Positions 1 to 5,103 of a DNA stretch of 5,313 nucleotides are shown piece by piece. The first letter of the stretch is position 1, and every line of letters begins with the position of its first letter. The position numbers and the translations under genes are program-made. The stretch lies in assembly GCA_025056835.1 (NCBI GenBank), contig JANWVS010000187.1, positions 1-5,313 of the forward strand, given 5' to 3'. The notes under the pieces are model-generated. The model saw only the letters and a program-made list of their open reading frames with translations, had not been told where the DNA came from and did no database searches. The stretch comes from Gemmataceae bacterium. GTDB taxonomy: Bacteria; Planctomycetota; Planctomycetia; Gemmatales; Gemmataceae.

Positions 1-734
1 AGTTTTTGCACGTCGCTGTCGACCAAGCGCGGGTTGAAGATGCCTCCCATCCCCAAAAAGGACCGACTGGAGTCAATTTGGGTATTCAACCGGGCGGCCG
101 TGGCTAATTCATGATTGCCCTGGAAGGCGATTTTGCGAACATGGAGCTTCGGCCCTTCAGTGATGTTAAAGACGACGCGCTGGTCAGTGGCCTTGTCTCC
201 TTCTTCGAGCACAACATTCGCGAAATAGTAGCCCTTCTCTTTTAGCGCGTCCTGAATTTTGAAGCACGCCGTCTTGGCCGTTACCGGGTCGAGCGACATG
301 CCTTTGCGTAGGCCGGTGATGTTTTCCAGGTCCTTATCGCTGAGGTGCTTGGCATGTTTGTAGACAACTTCCTGGATCAAATTGGGATATTCCTGAACGA
401 GAAAGACCACGCGAATGCGGCCGTCGCCCAGGACTTCCTCGCGAACGCCGACGTTTTTGAACAAGCGTGTGCTGCCGATGGCGGCGACGTCTTGCTGAAG
501 TTGGGCCCGGGAGTATTCCCGTCCCGGCACGGTGCCGAGTCCGCGGAGGATTCGTTCGGTAGCGATGCGACGGTTGCCTTCGACCGTTACTTCGGCGACG
601 ATTTCCGTTGCAGGACTCTGGGCTTCGCTCCAGCCTACCATCCAAACGCCAACAGCGAACAGGCCGGCGACGATCAGGGCCTTGGTCCAGACCGGCATTC
701 GTAGGGCATGATAGGCTCCGACCGTCCCTGGCAT
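1..734 (-). CDS. bamA: BamA/Omp85-type outer membrane protein assembly factor, N-terminal part (runs off the left edge)
   Basis: The reading frame is open for 244 codons from ATG 734 to the window edge, so the C-terminal beta-barrel is not visible. Residues about 15-38 form a hydrophobic segment ending in SEAQS, which fits a signal peptide for export to the periplasm. Three POTRA repeats follow: about 44-115 (starts VAEVTVEGNRRI, contains STRLFKNVGV, ends VVFLVQEYP), about 116-194 (contains ALKEKGYYFANVVLEEG) and a third beginning near 195 (VRKIAFQGNHEL), cut by the edge. This is the standard arrangement of BamA, which folds and inserts beta-barrel proteins into the outer membrane. ATG 734 is preferred over the Met at codon 13 because GAGGA lies 5 bases upstream (744-740), while the second Met has no Shine-Dalgarno sequence. 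The gene lies 76 bases after a phosphoribosyltransferase and seems to have its own promoter. A TamA-like or other Omp85 paralog cannot be excluded without the barrel; planctomycetes can carry several. Confidence 0.87.
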   Translation of the reverse strand, partial: MPGTVGAYHALRMPVWTKALIVAGLFAVGVWMVGWSEAQSPATEIVAEVTVEGNRRIATERILRGLGTVPGREYSRAQLQQDVAAIGSTRLFKNVGVREEVLGDGRIRVVFLVQEYPNLIQEVVYKHAKHLSDKDLENITGLRKGMSLDPVTAKTACFKIQDALKEKGYYFANVVLEEGDKATDQRVVFNITEGPKLHVRKIAFQGNHELATAARLNTQIDSSRSFLGMGGIFNPRLVDSDVQK

Positions 735-785
735 GGGAGTCCTCGGCAAATAGAGTCCGTTGGGCGCGGTGTATTCGGGGTAGGG

Positions 786-814
786 CTGATAATCGAAAGG
801 GCCGGGCTTGTCAA
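786..814 (-). promoter_or_regulatory. Candidate sigma-70-type promoter for the BamA gene
   Basis: On the minus strand a perfect TTGACA (814-809) is followed, after exactly 17 bases, by TATCAG (791-786), a 4-of-6 match to TATAAT. The start of transcription would fall near 780, giving a leader of about 45 bases to ATG 734. The TGA inside TTGACA is the stop codon of the upstream phosphoribosyltransferase gene, so the promoter begins inside that gene. It would let BamA be made independently of the genes behind it. The -10 match is only moderate and this is not experimentally shown. Confidence 0.45.
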
Positions 815-1458
815 GCGGATTTGCTATCGTCTTGGCAACTGCGCAGCCACGCGAGGGCTTCCTCGTCTTCGACAGGGCTGAAATCTTCGTAGAATTGCCC
901 AACGGCCCAGAATTGCGCCGGCGTTGCCAGACAGACGCCATCGTCGCACCAGCGCAGAATTTCCTGCCAACGATCCGGCGCGGCGACCGGGACAGCGACT
1001 AACAATTCCCGCGGCCCTTGTCCCCGGGCCGTTTGCAAGGCGGCGATCATGGTCGCTCCGGTGGCGATGCCGTCGTCGGTGACGATGACACTGCGGTCGG
1101 CGAGGTCGGCTCGTGGGCGGACGGCGCGGAACAGTTTTTGCCGCCGGGCGATTTCGTGCAGTTGCAGGCGCCGTTCCTTCTCGATGTAAGCATCGCTGAC
1201 CGCGAGTTCTTCACGAACGTGGGGGTTGAGGTAAACGTGGCCATCTTCGCAAACGGCACCTAGGGCGTATTCCGGTTGATGCGGAGCGCGAAGCTTCCGC
1301 GACAACACGACGTCTAATTCGGCCCCCAATTCGTGGGCCAAAATGGCGCCCGTGACCACGCCGCCGCGCGGAATGGCCAGCACCACGGGGCGATGCAGCG
1401 GGCGCCGCTTCAACACGGCCGCCAGTTGCAAGGCGGCATCTCTTCGATCGCGAAACAT
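811..1458 (-). CDS. Type I phosphoribosyltransferase (predicted, COG1926-like)
   Basis: This is a 215-residue cytoplasmic protein with the 13-residue PRPP-binding signature of type I phosphoribosyltransferases: VIVTDDGIATGAT at residues 124-136, that is, hydrophobic strand, acidic pair D128-D129, then the GIATGAT phosphate loop. Other hallmarks are AIPRGGVVTGAILAHEL (28-44), where the PRGG segment fits the pyrophosphate-binding loop, and SRKLRAPHQPEYALGA (53-68). The pattern fits the 'predicted phosphoribosyltransferase' family often found beside stress genes, rather than an assigned purine or pyrimidine salvage enzyme. The nucleobase or other acceptor cannot be told from sequence. It begins 5 bases after the hemerythrin-like gene, so the two are almost certainly cotranscribed. 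GAGGA (1472-1468), inside the end of that gene, lies 9 bases before ATG 1458. The 10-base stretch GCCGAGGACT containing this site is repeated exactly before the BamA start. The family call is firm; the role is unknown. Confidence 0.9.
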   Translation of the reverse strand: MFRDRRDAALQLAAVLKRRPLHRPVVLAIPRGGVVTGAILAHELGAELDVVLSRKLRAPHQPEYALGAVCEDGHVYLNPHVREELAVSDAYIEKERRLQLHEIARRQKLFRAVRPRADLADRSVIVTDDGIATGATMIAALQTARGQGPRELLVAVPVAAPDRWQEILRWCDDGVCLATPAQFWAVGQFYEDFSPVEDEEALAWLRSCQDDSKSA

Positions 1459-1463
1459 GGGCG

Positions 1464-1955
1464 TCAGTCCTCGGCGCTGAAGTCGCGGTTGAACGCGTCT
1501 TGGACCACTTGGTTTTCTTTGCTTTCATGCCGGCGCAAACGGTGCAGCCAGTCACGTGCCGATTCAGCCAGGGCCTCCTCCCACTTCTTTGCCAGGCGCG
1601 CCTTGGCAAGTAAGTCGTCGAGGGCCATGCGAAGCTGGCGATGCTCTTGTTGTAGTTCTACTACATCGTGTTCCAGATGAGGCGCGCGGCGACGCACTTC
1701 GGTGAGGTACCCATGGTGTTCTTCGCCGTGGAAGTGATCGCACACGTGGGTGTACGTTGCCGCCAAACTCGAGCGCAGCGCTTCCAGGTTGGCCGCACCG
1801 GGGCGAACGGCCTCCTCAAGTGCCTGTAAATCGTTCGCGAGCCGGCGATGGGCCGTCAATAAAGCTTCACGAATGTTTTGCCTTTCTCTCGGTAGTGGTT
1901 GAAAACTGGCCACTTGCGAGTTGGCTGTCGTGGATGGATGCGGTTCTGATTTCAT
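1464..1955 (-). CDS. Hemerythrin-like HHE-domain protein
   Basis: This predicted 163-residue soluble protein is mostly alpha-helical. Residues about 28-155 form a four-helix bundle with the spacing of the hemerythrin HHE cation-binding domain: H36 in the first helix (LLTAHRRL), H74-x3-E78 in the second (DHFHGEEHH), H105 in the third (QQEHRQL) and H143-x3-E147 in the fourth (RHESKEN). Such residues bind a non-haem di-iron centre that can sense or carry oxygen or nitric oxide. The local HFHGEEHH cluster has extra histidines, so the exact ligands are uncertain. The first ~25 residues are polar and probably disordered. A longer reading frame reaches 2234, but its additional 93 residues overlap the divergent gene and its promoter and do not look like this family. 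ATG 1955 is chosen because AAGGGGAG (1970-1963) sits 7 bases upstream. It is the first gene of a unit with the phosphoribosyltransferase. Its physiological partner is unknown. Confidence 0.85.
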   Translation of the reverse strand: MKSEPHPSTTANSQVASFQPLPRERQNIREALLTAHRRLANDLQALEEAVRPGAANLEALRSSLAATYTHVCDHFHGEEHHGYLTEVRRRAPHLEHDVVELQQEHRQLRMALDDLLAKARLAKKWEEALAESARDWLHRLRRHESKENQVVQDAFNRDFSAED

Positions 1956-1962
1956 AACATAG

Positions 1963-1970
1963 CTCCCCTT
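1963..1970 (-). promoter_or_regulatory. Ribosome binding site setting the hemerythrin-like start
   Basis: AAGGGGAG on the minus strand lies 7 bases before ATG 1955. It decides in favour of this start over upstream in-frame starts as far as 2234, none of which makes sense for the protein family. Confidence 0.7.
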
Positions 1971-1993
1971 AACCTCGGGCACGGGAGAAGAAT

Positions 1994-2009
1994 TGCACAC
2001 AGCATACCG
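1994..2009 (-). promoter_or_regulatory. Weak candidate sigma-54 promoter for the hemerythrin-like gene
   Basis: The minus strand reads CGGTATGCTGTGTGCA. It has the essential GG and GC doublets separated by 10 bases and matches 8 of the 12 specified positions of TGGCACG-N4-TTGCA. Transcription would start near 1983, about 28 bases before ATG 1955, close to the geometry of the stronger promoter on the other strand. GG-N10-GC alone is expected about once by chance in a region of this size, so the call rests mainly on position. Confidence 0.3.
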
Positions 2010-2038
2010 AAATGGGGCATCTATTTTGAGGAATTTCC

Positions 2039-2054
2039 CGGCACGGACTTTGCA
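2039..2054 (+). promoter_or_regulatory. Sigma-54 (RpoN) -24/-12 promoter for the DksA/TraR-like gene
   Basis: The sequence CGGCACGGACTTTGCA matches the sigma-54 consensus TGGCACG-N4-TTGCA at 11 of 12 specified positions, with only the leading T replaced by C. The invariant GG (2040-2041) and GC (2052-2053) are separated by exactly 10 bases. Transcription would begin near 2065, about 30 bases before ATG 2095, leaving room for the strong ribosome binding site. Sigma-54 promoters need an AAA+ enhancer-binding activator; no activator gene is in the window. I see no competing sigma-70 promoter upstream of this gene. Confidence 0.7.
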
Positions 2055-2081
2055 CATCCTTGATGTCATCCCACCATCCAC

Positions 2082-2088
2082 GGGAGGA
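2082..2088 (+). promoter_or_regulatory. Strong ribosome binding site setting the DksA/TraR-like start
   Basis: GGGAGGA lies 6 bases before ATG 2095 and is the best Shine-Dalgarno sequence in the window. It selects this ATG over the in-frame TTG at 1993, which would lie upstream of the predicted promoter and could not be translated from that transcript. Confidence 0.85.
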
Positions 2089-2094
2089 CTAACC

Positions 2095-2475
2095 ATGCGT
2101 ACGCCACGCGACATCGAGTTTTGGCACAGCAAACTATTGGCCTTGCGGTCCCGTATCGAAGCCGACTTGGCCCAGGTGCGCGACGAGGCGTTTCGCAGCA
2201 CAGGCGGCGAACGTGCTGGCGGTATTTCCAACACGCCGATTCACCCCGCCGACTTGGCCGGCCAGGAATATGACGAGGCCGTCTCCATTGGCTTGGTCGA
2301 AAACGAAAGCTTGCTGCGCCGGGAAATCGAAGATGCGCTCGACCGTTTGCGTGCAGGAAGTTTCGGTTTCTGTGAAGAATGCGGCAGGGCCATTCCCAAA
2401 GGGCGGCTTAACGTCGTGCCGTACACACGCTACTGCGTAACCTGTGCCGAAGGTGCTGAAAAATCACGCTTTTAG
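2095..2475 (+). CDS. DksA/TraR-family C4 zinc-finger protein
   Basis: This 126-residue protein is predicted to bind in the secondary channel of RNA polymerase and modulate transcription, in DksA with ppGpp. Residues 5-90 form two helices of a coiled-coil hairpin. A C4 zinc finger follows with C93-x2-C96-x17-C114-x2-C117, exactly the DksA spacing, in GFCEECGRAIPKGRL...YCVTCA. Aligning around the conserved AxQE after the tip, the E. coli DksA tip motif DxxDxA (D71, D74, A76) corresponds here to H50, D53 and A55, so the first aspartate is histidine. It is shorter than E. coli DksA (151 residues) at the N-terminus, as many TraR/YocK-like relatives are. It is divergent from the hemerythrin-like and phosphoribosyltransferase genes, and a sigma-54 promoter precedes it. 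It is more likely an accessory stress paralog than the housekeeping DksA. The family is clear; target promoters and ppGpp dependence are unknown. Confidence 0.92.
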   Translation: MRTPRDIEFWHSKLLALRSRIEADLAQVRDEAFRSTGGERAGGISNTPIHPADLAGQEYDEAVSIGLVENESLLRREIEDALDRLRAGSFGFCEECGRAIPKGRLNVVPYTRYCVTCAEGAEKSRF

Positions 2476-2488
2476 TCCACGCCGGCGG

Positions 2489-2529
2489 GGCGGAACCGCC
2501 ACACGTGCTGAGCGGTTCCGCTACAGCAC
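2489..2529. terminator. Hairpin-forming region between convergent genes, probable bidirectional terminator
   Basis: This lies between the stops of the DksA-like gene (2475) and the UbiA gene (2537). GCGGAACCGC (2490-2499) and GCGGTTCCGC (2512-2521) are perfect 10-base inverted repeats around a 12-base loop. The right arm can instead take part in a second hairpin, GTGCTGAGCGG (2505-2515) with CCGCT-A-CAGCAC (2518-2529), which has one bulged base. The two folds are mutually exclusive. There is no clear T-run on either side, so a canonical intrinsic terminator is not shown; a hairpin at the end of both messages is the simplest reading. Confidence 0.5.
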
Positions 2530-2536
2530 AGCGCGC

Positions 2537-3487
2537 TCAACGTCCTCGTAGCACCTCGATCAACCCGACGACGAATAGACCCACGCTGATGACGGCGTTG
2601 ACTTGAAAAAACGCATGGTTCACCCGCGTCAAGTCGCTCGGCTTCACCACGGCGTGTTCGTAAACGAGCAAGACCGCCACGACGGCCACCGCCGCCAGAT
2701 ACACGTTTCCCAACAACGGATCGGCCACCACGTACAAGGCCGCGAGTAATACCACCATCACGAAGTGACATGCCATCGCGACCCGCAACGCTGGACCGAC
2801 GCCCAGCCGCGCCGGTAGGCTTCGCAAACCGGCCTGGCGATCAAAGGCGGCGTCTTGACAAGCGTAGATGATGTCGAACCCCGCGACCCAAAACAGAACC
2901 ACCAGCCCCAGCGTCAGCGGAATCACCAGGTCGGTCAGACCCAGAATCGCGATCCACGCGGCCAGCGGGGCCAACAGCAGCGACGCGCCCAGCCAGAAAT
3001 GGGCCAACACCGTGAAGCGCTTTGTAAAAGAATAGCTGCCGAGAAAGAGCAAAACCGGCACGCTCAGCAAGCTCGGCCAGGGATTGGGCGGAGTCGCCCA
3101 GAGAAAAACGAGCGTTGTCAGCAAGAATGCCGCCGCGCAGCAACCGGTAAACAGCCATACCGTGCCGGCACTCAACAGCCCCGCGGGCAGATGACGCTGC
3201 GCTGTCCGGGGATTGGCAGCGTCGAACCGCCGGTCGACTAAACGGTTAAACGCCATCGCCGCGCTGCGGGCAAACACCATGCACAGCAGGATGCCGACGA
3301 ACTCGATCCAGAAACTCGTTGCGCTGCCGGCATCGACCGCAGCAACGTCAACCTCCTCTCGACCACTGCTGAAGGTCCCCTTCTTCTGCCACGCCAGCAG
3401 GGCGCTGAGCAACGCAAATGGCAAGGCGAACAGCGTGTGACTGAAGCGGATCAATTCGAGCAGCAGCCGCAGCCGTGTGAGAATCAT
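2537..3487 (-). CDS. UbiA-family polyprenyltransferase (4-hydroxybenzoate polyprenyltransferase-like, probably MqnP type)
   Basis: This is a 316-residue integral membrane enzyme with about eight or nine hydrophobic helices. Two aspartate-rich motifs that bind the Mg-prenyl diphosphate are present: N81-R-L-V-D85-R-R-F-D89 followed by NPRTAQRHLPAG, and YACQD212-AAFD216-RQAGLRSLPARLG. SHTLFALPFALLSA in helix 1 and NPRT...LPAG are typical of the bacterial group annotated as putative 4-hydroxybenzoate polyprenyltransferase. In organisms making menaquinone by the futalosine route, members of this group (MqnP) are thought to prenylate the aromatic intermediate; assignment to that step is inference. 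A roughly 25-residue polar loop (about 36-58) separates helices 1 and 2. ATG 3487 is preferred to GTG 3499 because GGTGGA lies about 7 bases before the ATG and the GTG has no good site. It is convergent with the DksA-like gene and divergent from the binding-protein gene. No other quinone gene is in the window. Confidence 0.88.
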   Translation of the reverse strand: MILTRLRLLLELIRFSHTLFALPFALLSALLAWQKKGTFSSGREEVDVAAVDAGSATSFWIEFVGILLCMVFARSAAMAFNRLVDRRFDAANPRTAQRHLPAGLLSAGTVWLFTGCCAAAFLLTTLVFLWATPPNPWPSLLSVPVLLFLGSYSFTKRFTVLAHFWLGASLLLAPLAAWIAILGLTDLVIPLTLGLVVLFWVAGFDIIYACQDAAFDRQAGLRSLPARLGVGPALRVAMACHFVMVVLLAALYVVADPLLGNVYLAAVAVVAVLLVYEHAVVKPSDLTRVNHAFFQVNAVISVGLFVVGLIEVLRGR

Positions 3488-3678
3488 CACGGTTTCCACC
3501 GTCGACAGACCACCCGGGGGCCGACGTTTTCCCGTTTTCGCGTAGCCAAAAGCTGGTTTCCCGTTCCCCGGGGCTCATCGGTCTAGGGTCAAAATAGGCA
3601 TTTCGTCTGAGTGGACTAGGTCGGTTTGCTCGCGACCCGCTGGGTCCGGTCTGGCGTTATTCATTCGTCGCCGCGCGA
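3488..3678. other. Divergent intergenic region with short repeats
   Basis: No gene is supported here. TTTCCCGTT occurs twice as a direct repeat (3528-3536 and 3557-3565), 29 bases apart, about 40-80 bases before the UbiA start. GACCC-GCT-GGGTC (3634-3646) is a short inverted repeat about 70 bases before the binding-protein gene. Variants of GGTC recur between 3579 and 3650. I found no convincing sigma-70 or sigma-54 promoter for the UbiA gene. The repeats could be operators, but their shortness makes chance possible. Confidence 0.3.
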
Positions 3679-3708
3679 TTCACAGGTTGTCGGGTCGATA
3701 CATAGAAT
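3679..3708 (+). promoter_or_regulatory. Candidate sigma-70-type promoter giving a leaderless message
   Basis: TTCACA (3679-3684, 5 of 6 to TTGACA) and TAGAAT (3703-3708, 5 of 6 to TATAAT) are separated by 18 bases. The usual distance from the -10 box would place the first transcribed base on or next to the A of ATG 3715. The absence of any Shine-Dalgarno sequence before that ATG is consistent with a leaderless transcript. Confidence 0.45.
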
Positions 3709-3714
3709 GCCGAA

Positions 3715-4830
3715 ATGAATCTCCGTGCCGTGGCCTTGTCGCTGACGTTGGCCGCCTGCGGTTGCGGGAGGTCGACGCCGCCGGCCATTTTCCTGGGACA
3801 AGTGACGCTTTCGGCGCCGCGTGGAGCCGCTCTGGGGAATTCCGCGGAGCGAGGCGTCGAACTGGCGTTGAAAGACCTGGGGCCGGCCTTAAGCGATTCT
3901 CTGGGCCGCCGCGCCCTCGTCGTGCGGCAGTTAGAAGTGCATGACCTGGATAGCCTTGAAGGCAGCGCCGCACGCCTAGCCAGCGTCAACCGGGTGGCCG
4001 CGCTCCTCGGCGGCGACACTTTAGAACAAGCCTTGCGACTAGAAAAAGCACGCGTGCCGGTGCTGGCCCCGATTGGTGAACGACCGGCGGCACCGAGCGA
4101 CCTGCTTTTCACGACCGGGTTGGCCTCAGCCACGCAAGCTCGTGTCCTGGCCGAGTTTTTGGCGGAAAAAGCACCGAAAGCCGGCGTGCTCGTGGTCGAC
4201 TCGCGGCGCGGCGACGCCGAGGCGCTGGCCGCGGCCTTCCGCACGGCTTGGAGCACTGCTTGGACGCAGCGCCACCATCAGCTTCCCGCGCCGGAATGGA
4301 AGTTGATCAATGTACCAAGCGATGGCGACATCCTTGAGAAGTGGGCAACGAACCTCGTCAACGGAGTCCCCGCGGCGGTGGTCTTTGCCGGGGCCACGTC
4401 CGAGTTGGAGCGAGTCGGCGCTGCCTGGGGCGAGCGAGCGCCGCTGCTGGCACTTCTCAACCTCGAACAGGAATGGCCCCGGCTCCGACCTGGACCCGCC
4501 GTCCATTTTGCGACCTTGGCCGCGGTGGGCGACTCCGAAACACAACTCGAAACCTTCGTCGCCAAGTACCGCGACGCCTACCACAGCTTGCCGGACTTGG
4601 CAGCGATCCTGGCCTACGACAACCTTCGCTTGGCGGCTGAGGCGCTCAGTAAGGCCTCGAGCGACTTCCCCGGGAAATTGCGCGAGGCCTTGCGGCAGAT
4701 CAAGGAATTTCCCGGCCTAACCGGGCCGCTATCCTTCACATCTCAGCAGCACTTGCAGCGCCCGGTGTTCGTGGCCCGTCTCGACGCCGGCCGCGGGTTG
4801 CCGGTGGTTGTCCGGCGGTACGACCCTTGA
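3715..4830 (+). CDS. Lipoprotein of the type I periplasmic substrate-binding fold (Leu/Ile/Val-binding-like)
   Basis: This is a 371-residue protein. The N-terminus is a short lipoprotein signal peptide, MNLRAVALSLTLAAC, with lipobox LAAC and C15 as the lipidated residue, so it is expected to be membrane-anchored facing the periplasm. The rest follows the two-lobed Peripla_BP_6 pattern: a first strand IFLGQVTLSAP near 25-35, the helix SAERGVELALKDL (43-55), VAALLGGDTLEQAL (94-107), VPVLAP (114-119), a second lobe beginning AGVLVVDSRRGD (156-167), PAAVVFAGATSELERV (219-234), and the closing features FVAKYRDAY (281-289), LAYDNLRLAAEAL (299-311) and FPGLTGPLSF (332-341). Such proteins bind amino acids or other small ligands for ABC importers or sense them. 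No permease or ATPase gene adjoins it, so it may act as a sensor or share a transporter elsewhere; the ligand is unknown. There is no Shine-Dalgarno sequence before ATG 3715, and the lipobox position supports this start. A small membrane-protein gene follows 33 bases later. Confidence 0.85.
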   Translation: MNLRAVALSLTLAACGCGRSTPPAIFLGQVTLSAPRGAALGNSAERGVELALKDLGPALSDSLGRRALVVRQLEVHDLDSLEGSAARLASVNRVAALLGGDTLEQALRLEKARVPVLAPIGERPAAPSDLLFTTGLASATQARVLAEFLAEKAPKAGVLVVDSRRGDAEALAAAFRTAWSTAWTQRHHQLPAPEWKLINVPSDGDILEKWATNLVNGVPAAVVFAGATSELERVGAAWGERAPLLALLNLEQEWPRLRPGPAVHFATLAAVGDSETQLETFVAKYRDAYHSLPDLAAILAYDNLRLAAEALSKASSDFPGKLREALRQIKEFPGLTGPLSFTSQQHLQRPVFVARLDAGRGLPVVVRRYDP

Positions 4831-4863
4831 TCCACTGGCCGCGGCGCGTTAACATGAGGAATC

Positions 4864-5097
4864 ATGCCGCACCAAATACCACCATCGCCGCCCGATTTAC
4901 TCAGCGGCGACGACCCGGTCCAACGGGTACATTTTCGTCTGTGGCAGATCAGCATGTCAGCACTGACCTTGTTGGTCACGATCTGGTGCTTTACGATCAG
5001 TCCGATTCTCGGAATCGTCGTATCGTTCCTAGCCAAGCACGTGCTCGTGGCCATCTTGGCGACCGGCTTGACGCCGCTACAAACCAAGCAACCGTAA
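4864..5097 (+). CDS. Small membrane protein of unknown function
   Basis: This is a 77-residue protein that I do not recognise. The first ~25 residues are polar and proline-rich (HQIPPSPPDLLSGDD), followed by VHFRLWQISM and then an almost continuous hydrophobic stretch, about residues 29-68. That stretch holds either two short membrane helices split near SP (46-47) or one long one, and contains a K-H pair (58-59, FLAKHVLVAIL). A short polar tail ends in TKQP. GAGGA (4856-4860) lies 3 bases before the ATG, a tight but usable ribosome binding site. The gene starts 33 bases after the binding-protein gene on the same strand with no hairpin between, so cotranscription is likely. Its stop is 6 bases from the stop of the convergent gene. 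The overlapping frame from 4827 to 5264 encodes basic, low-complexity sequence and was not chosen. Confidence 0.7.
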   Translation: MPHQIPPSPPDLLSGDDPVQRVHFRLWQISMSALTLLVTIWCFTISPILGIVVSFLAKHVLVAILATGLTPLQTKQP

Positions 5098-5103
5098 TCT
5101 CTG

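Noticed and set aside
345..704. Plus-strand open frame of 119 codons opposite the BamA gene
   Set aside because: It is antisense to clear POTRA-coding sequence and has no recognisable domain; open antisense frames are common at high GC.
1993..2094. 34-residue N-terminal extension of the DksA-like reading frame from a TTG
   Set aside because: It lies across the sigma-54 promoter and has no ribosome binding site; ATG 2095 has an excellent one.
1956..2234. 93-residue N-terminal extension of the hemerythrin-like reading frame
   Set aside because: It overlaps the divergent gene and its promoter, does not resemble the family, and a good ribosome binding site precedes the internal ATG at 1955.
3488..3499. 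GTG start 12 bases upstream for the UbiA gene
   Set aside because: It has no good ribosome binding site, whereas ATG 3487 does and gives the N-terminus expected for the family; it remains possible.
3657..4256. Minus-strand open frame of 199 codons opposite the binding-protein gene
   Set aside because: The product is Ser/Arg/Ala-rich with no domain, while the plus strand encodes a lipobox and a known fold.
4126..4584. Minus-strand open frame of 152 codons inside the binding-protein gene
   Set aside because: It is antisense to a well-supported coding region and has no domain or ribosome binding site that stands out.
5098..5103. Terminator between the last two convergent genes
   Set aside because: Only 6 bases separate the stop codons and no hairpin with a T-run is present.
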